Source of the DNA: Planctomycetota bacterium
GTDB taxonomy: Bacteria; Planctomycetota; Phycisphaerae; SM23-33
Assembly: GCA_021160865.1 (NCBI GenBank)
Contig: JAGHBS010000265.1
Coordinates: forward strand, 1-8,797
Direction: 5' to 3'
DNA: 8,797 bases
Shown here in pieces: positions 1 through 5,191 of the stretch. The position numbers were made by a program, and so were the translations under genes. Each line of letters starts with the position of its first letter. The stretch's first letter is position 1. Below the pieces are notes generated by a model, which was not told where the DNA came from, made no database searches, and worked only from the letters and a program-made list of their open reading frames with translations.

Positions 1-1
1 A

Positions 2-778
2 AAGGTTAGCAAGTTGGGCTCCAAGCCGGAATTACTAAAAAAAGCCAGGCAATTGAGACATGATTATTATTTGCGTGTAGGGAATAAGGCATTATCAGCC
101 GGCAACCTTACCGAGGCAGAAAAGGCATTCAAGAAGGCACAATCGTATATGGATTCATCAGCAGTAAAGGATGCTTTGAAGAAGATTGATAAACAGAGGA
201 AATATCGTTCCCTACTGGCTGATGGTAATAAATTGTTCCAGCGAGGTAAATATGCAGAAGCGCTGGAGAAATATCAATCGGCTCGACGGGTTCTGTTTAC
301 CTCTGAGGTGCGCGATAAAATTGTTAACTGTCGCTACCTTATCGAGTTAGCCAAGGCTGAGGAATATAAGCGGAAACGCGAATGGGATAAAGCCGCTGCT
401 GCATACAATCGTGCCAGACAGATAAAACCCTCTGCCTCAGCAGAGATAGTTGCCCGACTTGAATCGCTTCAGCAGGAACGAACTTATGCTGAGCATATGG
501 CAAAGGCAGAGGATGCCCGCAAACAAGGAGCTTGGAGTGAAGCACTGCTCCACGCTCGACAGGCTAAGCAGGCACGCCCAACACAGGAGGTAGAGCAGCT
601 TATACTTCGCATACGGTATGATCAGCAAGTAGCGTTAGGGAAAGATGCCCTCGAAAGCGGAGACTATAACGGTGCAGTGGCTTACTTCAAACAGGCAAAA
701 CGATTTCTTAACACCCCAGAAATCAACAAGCTAATAGAAAAGGCTGAAAAACTTAGAGCGTCAGCCGGCGGCTCATAA
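2..778 (+). CDS. TPR-like helical-repeat protein, 5' end cut by the window edge
   Basis: The protein is almost entirely short paired helices in repeats of 44-50 residues, each with a core like Y-x-(6)-A/G-(8)-G-x-(3)-EA-(3)-Y/F-x-x-A-(R/K). This is a tetratricopeptide-type pattern, and such folds usually act as protein-protein scaffolds. A TTG at 14 with AAGG eight bases upstream could serve as a start. However, the frame stays open to the first base, and the residues before that TTG (KVSKL, then GSKPELL) match the repeat phase seen further on (RRVLFTSEV, KRFLNTPEI). I therefore read it as the C-terminal part of a longer protein. No signal peptide, membrane segment or catalytic motif is visible in this part. 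It ends with TAA, about 100 bases before the TadG-like gene, so it may belong to the same transcription unit. It could be a TadD-like component or the repeat tail of an unrelated protein; the sequence does not decide. Confidence 0.75.
   Translation, partial: KVSKLGSKPELLKKARQLRHDYYLRVGNKALSAGNLTEAEKAFKKAQSYMDSSAVKDALKKIDKQRKYRSLLADGNKLFQRGKYAEALEKYQSARRVLFTSEVRDKIVNCRYLIELAKAEEYKRKREWDKAAAAYNRARQIKPSASAEIVARLESLQQERTYAEHMAKAEDARKQGAWSEALLHARQAKQARPTQEVEQLILRIRYDQQVALGKDALESGDYNGAVAYFKQAKRFLNTPEINKLIEKAEKLRASAGGS
65..754 (+). repeat. five tandem TPR-like protein repeats
   Basis: Counting residues from the TTG at 14, the units begin at about residues 18, 64, 108, 158 and 202. Each starts at or next to a tyrosine and carries a small-residue turn (SAGNL, QRGKY, KREWD, KQGAW, ESGDY) followed by an EA/KA/GA pair and an aromatic or hydrophobic residue. 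The similarity is at protein level; the DNA copies have diverged, which points to an old repeat and not a recent duplication. Confidence 0.7.
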
Positions 779-792
779 TTCGGGTGATTGTA

Positions 793-888
793 ATGACAAA
801 ATTGACAGCTGCTTGCAGAAGAATAAAGCCTCAGTTGCGAAACAAGTTGGCTTTTGCTTCGTTTGAATTAATGAGGTGTTCAAGGTGA
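793..888 (+). CDS. possible 31-codon small ORF coupled to the TadG-like gene
   Basis: An ATG at 793 opens a 31-codon frame that ends with TGA at 886-888. A plausible ribosome site (GGGTGAT, 782-788) lies four bases before the ATG. The stop overlaps the preferred GTG start of the next gene (885-887) in a GTGA arrangement, the same geometry as the CpaF/TadB junction. The predicted peptide starts MTKLTAACRRIKPQ and is basic, with two cysteines and no clear membrane segment or signal peptide. I recognise no family. It may be a translational-coupling leader, a tiny protein or chance; the frame is short enough that chance is quite possible. Confidence 0.3.
   Translation: MTKLTAACRRIKPQLRNKLAFASFELMRCSR
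873..878 (+). promoter_or_regulatory. Shine-Dalgarno site that decides the TadG-like start
   Basis: GAGGTG is a six-base match to the complement of the 16S rRNA 3' end. It lies six bases before the GTG at 885. The longer in-frame start, GTG at 876, sits inside this site and has no ribosome site of its own, so 885 is preferred. Confidence 0.6.
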
Positions 889-2879
889 TTAACTGCTGGA
901 ATAAACCAGACTTTATGCATCAGGTGAAAAGGCGCACCACTATACCTGTAGCAAAAGCCCCCCATCAGCAAGCCGGTCAAGTAATGGTCATGCTACTTTT
1001 GGGTATCGCGCTATTGGCAGGGTTGGTTTTCTACGTTGTCAACGTAGGTGATCAGATAAATCGCCGCGTGGTTATGCAAAATGCTGCTGATTCGGTAGCT
1101 ATCTCCGGTGCTGCCTGGATGGCAAGGAGCATGAATATTATTGCGATGAACAATGTCGCTCAAACAAGATTGATAGCCCTTGTGCCTCATCTTGATGCAC
1201 TTCCTTTGGCGACGAAGATGGCGCATGAGGAGGTATCTGCGTGGCATGATTGTCTGGAACAGCAGATTCGTCGTGGTGTTCCGGACCAATGGTTACGGGA
1301 CGGCTTAGAATCGCTTCGGCAGCGGATGGCCAGGCAGCGGGACATACTCGCTCCGATAGATGAGTTTCTCAATAACAGTGGATTTGATATGGCAACGCTG
1401 ACCAATTGGGCGATACGCGGTGTCCCCGGTCCGCCTCCGCATGGTAAATTATGGCAGGCGGCTCAAGCCCTCGACGAGTTCAGCCAGGCAACTGCACTAT
1501 CAGCGGGGATACTCAGTCAAGCCAACGCCGTCCGATATGGTCATCTCGATTATGCCCAAACTGCTTTTATCGTTCCTCTCGTGCCTGAATTGCCGGCAAA
1601 AAGGACTTCCTTTGCAGATTTTAAAAAGCCCGTGATTAATGGAATTATCCCGGACAGGCAATATCCACAACGATTAGGACCTTATGATAGGCTATTTAAA
1701 TGGCGTAATTATCATTATCGTGGGATATATGAGCGTGACCGACTTGTGCCAGGCACGCCGGGGCATGGTAGAGTGCGAGGAGGAAGGGGGCATGTTGATA
1801 TCCGTGGCCGCCGACACGGTCGCAGTGCGAGAGGATACTATAGAAGTTCTGAACCCCATTGGACTTACAGAAGAGTCGGGACAATATTACTCGGCTACAG
1901 CGTCTATGGACCGTTTGAGTGGATGATGAGGCGAATCCGCTATTATGCCTGGCGAGAACTGCGCGATACCTATTTTTCAACTTACTATTCTCAAATCGCC
2001 GGAATAAAACTTGGGTATATATGGGGCTCGAAGCAACTCAAGCAGGTTCATTACCCTCGATGGATTACCGACTATCCCACAGCCCGACAATTAGCGCAAT
2101 CAGGTGCCCGTGTTACTCGCACAATGTTTTACCTGGTTGAAATCAGGAGCCGATACCCTAAAAACTCACCGCAATGGCTTTCACGCGGTTCATATGTTAC
2201 TAACGGGCGATATCCAATTGCTATCTGGGCAAATGGCTGGGTTGATCCTGCTGAATGGAACATTCCTAAAATTGCAGATTATGTTTGGGAGGATCAATAC
2301 ACCTATGAAACTACTGAGGATTGGAGTATCGGCATCAGGAAAAAAGTCGATGCTAGTGGTCGGCCAATCTGGCAAACGGTCTATATGGTAGCCCAGTACG
2401 TCTTTGGAGGGATAGACGTCGGTGGAGAAGTGGTTGTCTCTGATCCTGCCAATTATACCGACATAAGCGAATTACCTGCACCGATATTGCTCGATACATC
2501 TTACGGTGATTATGATATGTCCCAGCCGGGGCATGACTTCGGTGTCAGAAGGGATATTTTTACCTACCTTGGAATAGCATCACGGGAAAATACAGCAGCG
2601 GTTTGGGCAAGCAGATTCGGCAGCGGAAATCCCTTCAATGGTGTCCTCGCGGTTAGCCAGAGCGAGATTTTTAATACAACCAGCTGGGATCTGTGGACGC
2701 AGGATTGGAAGGTCAAACTTGTACCCGTTTCGAGATGGAATGATTGGCTTGTACGATTGGATGAACAGGCAGATGCTGGTGAAATGGCAGGTTTAATCGA
2801 ACCAGACGAAATAACCCGCATACAGGAGTATTTACATCGATTTGATTCTGCAATGATTGCAGAGATGCTGCACCATTGA
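885..2879 (+). CDS. TadG-like pilus-assembly protein with N-terminal Tad_N helix
   Basis: A 664-residue protein with one hydrophobic helix near the N terminus (about residues 33-53), preceded by basic residues and the motif QAGQVMVMLLLGIALLAG. Right after it comes INRRVVMQNAADSVAISGA. This arrangement is typical of the TadE/TadG-like N-terminal module (Tad_N, Putative Flp pilus-assembly TadE/G-like), which anchors the protein in the inner membrane with the bulk outside the cytoplasm. The remaining roughly 600 residues are rich in Tyr, Trp and Arg and include an Arg/Gly-rich stretch at about residues 290-318. I see no DxSxS metal-site motif, so there is no evidence for the von Willebrand A domain of some TadG proteins. 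The start at GTG 885 is set by its ribosome site; ATG 915 is the alternative. Its stop overlaps the next gene's earliest start. The TadG-like assignment is good; its precise role is inferred. Confidence 0.8.
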   Translation: MINCWNKPDFMHQVKRRTTIPVAKAPHQQAGQVMVMLLLGIALLAGLVFYVVNVGDQINRRVVMQNAADSVAISGAAWMARSMNIIAMNNVAQTRLIALVPHLDALPLATKMAHEEVSAWHDCLEQQIRRGVPDQWLRDGLESLRQRMARQRDILAPIDEFLNNSGFDMATLTNWAIRGVPGPPPHGKLWQAAQALDEFSQATALSAGILSQANAVRYGHLDYAQTAFIVPLVPELPAKRTSFADFKKPVINGIIPDRQYPQRLGPYDRLFKWRNYHYRGIYERDRLVPGTPGHGRVRGGRGHVDIRGRRHGRSARGYYRSSEPHWTYRRVGTILLGYSVYGPFEWMMRRIRYYAWRELRDTYFSTYYSQIAGIKLGYIWGSKQLKQVHYPRWITDYPTARQLAQSGARVTRTMFYLVEIRSRYPKNSPQWLSRGSYVTNGRYPIAIWANGWVDPAEWNIPKIADYVWEDQYTYETTEDWSIGIRKKVDASGRPIWQTVYMVAQYVFGGIDVGGEVVVSDPANYTDISELPAPILLDTSYGDYDMSQPGHDFGVRRDIFTYLGIASRENTAAVWASRFGSGNPFNGVLAVSQSEIFNTTSWDLWTQDWKVKLVPVSRWNDWLVRLDEQADAGEMAGLIEPDEITRIQEYLHRFDSAMIAEMLHH

Positions 2880-3541
2880 AAACGGTGCCAAACGAGATGA
2901 TCATAATTAGGGCAAAGAAGAATCATAATCGTGGCTTGAGGCGTGCTGTTCGACGAAATAATTATCGTTGTGGAACAGCAGTGGTGGAGTTCGTTTTAGC
3001 GATACCATTTTTGGCGTTCATCTTGGGAATAACATTTTTCTTTGGCTGGGCGTTGATGCATAAACAAAAAGTAATGATTGCCGATCGCTATAGTGCCTGG
3101 CAACGAGTAGAGACAGGTTCCTGGCCCGGAGAGGACAGATTAAACAATCTTGTGTTTAATGGTCGAGCGGCTGATGTGAATTTATCCTCTGAAGAACCTG
3201 TATGGGAAACAGCCGATGACTTAGTAAATCAAACCGGTCAGATAAGTCGGCAAAGTGAGATGCTGGCCGATGAGTTGGTCCTTCAGCGCTTCCCTGCAGG
3301 TCATCGTGCCCACGTTGCTGCAAGTTTCGATCCAGAAGAGACGCTCTGGCAACGATATACTGGTGCGATACATCATCGCTATGGTAGAGAAGGAATTACC
3401 TGGCGACGTGCGGAGGTATCATGCTGGTTGACTCTACGGGATTTTTACTATGCCGATCTCGATGCCGTCCTGGAGCGAATGCCTGCGCCGGCAAACCGAA
3501 TGGCGCAGACAATTCGCTCCCTTTATCTGGCTTCATGGTAA
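2876..3541 (+). CDS. TadE-like pseudopilin
   Basis: A 221-residue protein with a strongly basic leader (KKNHNRGLRRAVRRNNYRCG), then G33-TAVVEF and a hydrophobic helix at about residues 35-61. A glycine followed by glutamate at +5 and Phe is the cleavage context of TadE-type pseudopilins, which a TadV/CpaA-type prepilin peptidase cuts before insertion as minor pilins. The rest is a soluble domain of about 150 residues, presumably extracytoplasmic, with no other recognised motif. The longest start is TTG at 2876, overlapping the TadG-like stop (TTGA) and suggesting coupled translation. GTG 2885 or ATG 2897 would shorten only the leader, and no start has a strong ribosome site. The peptidase is not in the window. 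Confidence 0.8.
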   Translation: MKTVPNEMIIIRAKKNHNRGLRRAVRRNNYRCGTAVVEFVLAIPFLAFILGITFFFGWALMHKQKVMIADRYSAWQRVETGSWPGEDRLNNLVFNGRAADVNLSSEEPVWETADDLVNQTGQISRQSEMLADELVLQRFPAGHRAHVAASFDPEETLWQRYTGAIHHRYGREGITWRRAEVSCWLTLRDFYYADLDAVLERMPAPANRMAQTIRSLYLASW

Positions 3542-3716
3542 GCAACTGACCTGGACAATACTGTTGTATTTACTGGCTCATAAATCCGATGGGAATTTTA
3601 TCACACCATTTACCCCTCACCCTGTATAGCACTGCTGGAAGAGGTAACGCTATGATGAAACTCTCGATAAGTGCATAACTTACAAGAATAAACTTTGGGA
3701 GAATTTGCTGATAACA
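3542..3716 (+). other. intergenic gap of about 175 bases, the longest in the window
   Basis: This gap separates the TadG/TadE pair from the next gene. It contains a weak hairpin (AATAC-TGTT-GTATT, about 3556-3569), a strong ribosome site (GAGGT, 3641-3645) leading into an 8-codon mini-ORF, and a GGGAG (3697-3701) before the next gene. I see no uridine-tailed terminator and no well-matched -35/-10 pair. It is still the likeliest place in the window for an internal promoter or processing site. Confidence 0.4.
3652..3678 (+). other. 8-codon mini-ORF with a well-placed ribosome site
   Basis: ATGATG at 3652 follows GAGGT (3641-3645) by six bases, an ideal spacing. The frame encodes only MMKLSISA before TAA. 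It may be a leader peptide affecting the gene downstream, the remnant of a lost gene start, or a chance match. Its frame differs from that of the next gene. Confidence 0.2.
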
Positions 3717-4280
3717 ATGGTGCGGAAACTGCTCATCATAATTCTTGCAGCAATGACTACAGGGGTGGTTGTTTTAATCTTCGTGAAGATATTTTTGATA
3801 AAATCTTCGTACAAACCGCCTGGACAGAGTAAGACTTTTTCTTTACCCATTACCACAATGCCGACCACTTCGTCAACGATGCCAACGAACCTTCTGAAAA
3901 TTGCTAACGAGCCATTTCACGGACTCGGATTGAAGCCATTGATGAATATTCCGGATGATATCGTTGCACCAAAAGGGGCAACAAAGTCTTTTGCAATGAG
4001 CAGAAATATTCCCGGCGGTACAGTAGATATTGTAAGTTATTTTGCCTCGCTTTCCTCCGATGAAGTGCAGAAGTTTTATAAGAATGCCTTAATCGAACAT
4101 GGATACAAACTCGTCCAGCAGCGTAAGGGCATGCAGCAGGGGGAAGTTTTGCTTACCTTTATACCCAAAAATCATGCTGGAAAAGGAGACGCACTTCAAC
4201 GATACTATATAGTAGAGATTAGAAGCAGTAATAAAAATGTAAAGATAACGATAATCGTATCACGCCCAAAGGGCAGATAG
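3717..4280 (+). CDS. unrecognised single-pass membrane protein in the pilus operon
   Basis: A 187-residue protein of a family I do not recognise. Residues 4-28 form one long hydrophobic helix (LLIIILAAMTTGVVVLIF and onward), followed by a flexible linker rich in Pro, Thr and Ser (about 32-58). A compact C-terminal domain spans about 72-187. That domain has a helix of the type SLSSDEVQKFYKNALIEHGY followed by probable strands (GEVLLTFIP, YYIVEIRSS, KITIIVSRP). An alpha-beta arrangement of this kind, with D/E-V-xx-FY-xxx-L-xxx-GY, occurs in small uncharacterised envelope domains; that is a resemblance only. Topology suggests a short cytoplasmic tail with the domain outside. ATG 3717 and TTG 3705 are both possible starts; GGGAG lies 15 and 3 bases before them, neither ideal. 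It lies between the TadE-like gene and CpaB, 41 bases before the latter, implying a role with the pilus machine. Confidence 0.7.
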   Translation: MVRKLLIIILAAMTTGVVVLIFVKIFLIKSSYKPPGQSKTFSLPITTMPTTSSTMPTNLLKIANEPFHGLGLKPLMNIPDDIVAPKGATKSFAMSRNIPGGTVDIVSYFASLSSDEVQKFYKNALIEHGYKLVQQRKGMQQGEVLLTFIPKNHAGKGDALQRYYIVEIRSSNKNVKITIIVSRPKGR

Positions 4281-4310
4281 ACGGATGAATATGTGTATCA
4301 GCGCGTCTGA

Positions 4311-4315
4311 AAGGA
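4311..4315 (+). promoter_or_regulatory. Shine-Dalgarno site of the CpaB gene
   Basis: AAGGA lies six bases before the ATG at 4322 and supports that start. Confidence 0.6.
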
Positions 4316-4321
4316 ATAGAA

Positions 4322-5107
4322 ATGGCTGAGACTATTGTTTGGAATAAAAAATTATTGATTGTTTCATTGATATTAGGCGTACTGGCAGTGGTGGTGTATT
4401 ACCTTCACGAATGGTCGCTGCAGAAGCGCCTTCGTGGTGAAACGGTGAGGGTACTCAAGTGGAACCGTGATATGGCTGCTGGCGAAGAAGTTGTCGAGGC
4501 AGATTTCTCAATCGTAGATGTTAGCAGTTCTATTGCCAATCAAGTCGAAGGTTTAGTGAAAGAAAATGATAAGGCCTTTTTAATTGGGGCGCATCTTAAC
4601 CGGAATGTTCGTAAAGGTGATTTTGTCCGTTATAAAGATATCCTTGAAAGCCGAGTCCGTACGCCTGATCAAGATATCACTTTGGGAATGAGAGCGCTTA
4701 CTATTCCAATTGACCCTAATTACAGTCCAGGGGAAGTCATACGAGTCGGTAGCAGGGTGGATTTGCTTGGAGTAGTTGCTTTGAAGGGTAAACCACCACG
4801 AGCGTATACTCTCGTGAAAAACCTTCGTGTCCTTGCAGTAGGGGGAGTTAGCGAAAAACCTCAACCACTTTCGGTTACTGGTAAGACTCGACGGTATGGA
4901 ACGGCAAGACGTGTCTATCGCTCGGTAACTGTAGAGGTAAAACCGGAACTCGCTGAAAGATTAGTAGACCTCTTGCTGCGAATACACGGAAAGGTCTGGG
5001 TGGTGGCACGCAATCCAGCCGAACCACTCAAACCGAATGATTTTAAAGGGATTAATCCAGAAGTTGAGCCGATTTTATCTCAGCCGCTGCCAAGCAAGAG
5101 TTTTTAA
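4322..5107 (+). CDS. cpaB: CpaB/RcpC-type Flp pilus assembly protein
   Basis: A 261-residue protein of usual size for CpaB/RcpC. Residues 9-28 form an N-terminal membrane anchor. A SAF-like domain follows (about 41-108), recognisable by VRVLKWNRDMAAGEEVVEAD and the later RNVRKGDFVRYKDIL. The RcpC domain then carries the family signature ALTIPIDPNYSPGEVIRVGSR (about 125-145) and the VDLLGVV...LVKNLRVLAVGG strands (147-175). CpaB proteins work in the periplasm with the outer-membrane secretin of the Tad system. Residues 180-200 form a basic, low-conservation loop, and the C-terminal tail after about 230 is Pro-rich. The ATG has a good ribosome site. Unusually, no secretin (CpaC/RcpA) or TadZ/CpaE gene follows: the next gene is the ATPase, after 84 non-coding bases. 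Confidence 0.9.
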   Translation: MAETIVWNKKLLIVSLILGVLAVVVYYLHEWSLQKRLRGETVRVLKWNRDMAAGEEVVEADFSIVDVSSSIANQVEGLVKENDKAFLIGAHLNRNVRKGDFVRYKDILESRVRTPDQDITLGMRALTIPIDPNYSPGEVIRVGSRVDLLGVVALKGKPPRAYTLVKNLRVLAVGGVSEKPQPLSVTGKTRRYGTARRVYRSVTVEVKPELAERLVDLLLRIHGKVWVVARNPAEPLKPNDFKGINPEVEPILSQPLPSKSF

Positions 5108-5175
5108 CATAAAGAGGATGAGAATAGCAAACGAGGTGGACAATTTAGCGTAATAAATTATACCTGCTGAAGACG

Positions 5176-5180
5176 AAGGA
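5176..5180 (+). promoter_or_regulatory. Shine-Dalgarno site of the FHA-CpaF gene
   Basis: AAGGA lies 11 bases before the GTG at 5192, a slightly long spacing. A stop codon in the same frame at 5168-5170 rules out any longer start, and the FHA fold begins immediately after the GTG, so the start is well supported. Confidence 0.5.
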
Positions 5181-5191
5181 TTATATTAGCC

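Noticed and set aside
802..830. Perfect -35 hexamer TTGACA (802-807) as a promoter for the TadG-like gene
   Set aside because: The only -10-like match, AATAAA at 822-827, lies at a 14-base spacing, which is too short, and nothing matches well at 16-18 bases.
1684..2391. Alternative plus-strand frames inside the TadG-like gene, considered as a sign of a frameshift
   Set aside because: The main frame is continuous from the N-terminal Tad helix to the stop, and the alternative translations show no family motif.
3556..3569. Small hairpin after the TadE-like gene, considered as a terminator
   Set aside because: The stem is only five base pairs, AT-rich, and has no run of T after it.
4285..4329. 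14-codon frame overlapping the start of cpaB
   Set aside because: It has no ribosome site and lies out of frame over the well-supported cpaB start.
5118..5153. 11-codon frame in the cpaB-cpaF gap
   Set aside because: The GAGG directly abuts the ATG, leaving no room for ribosome binding, and the frame is too short to exceed chance.
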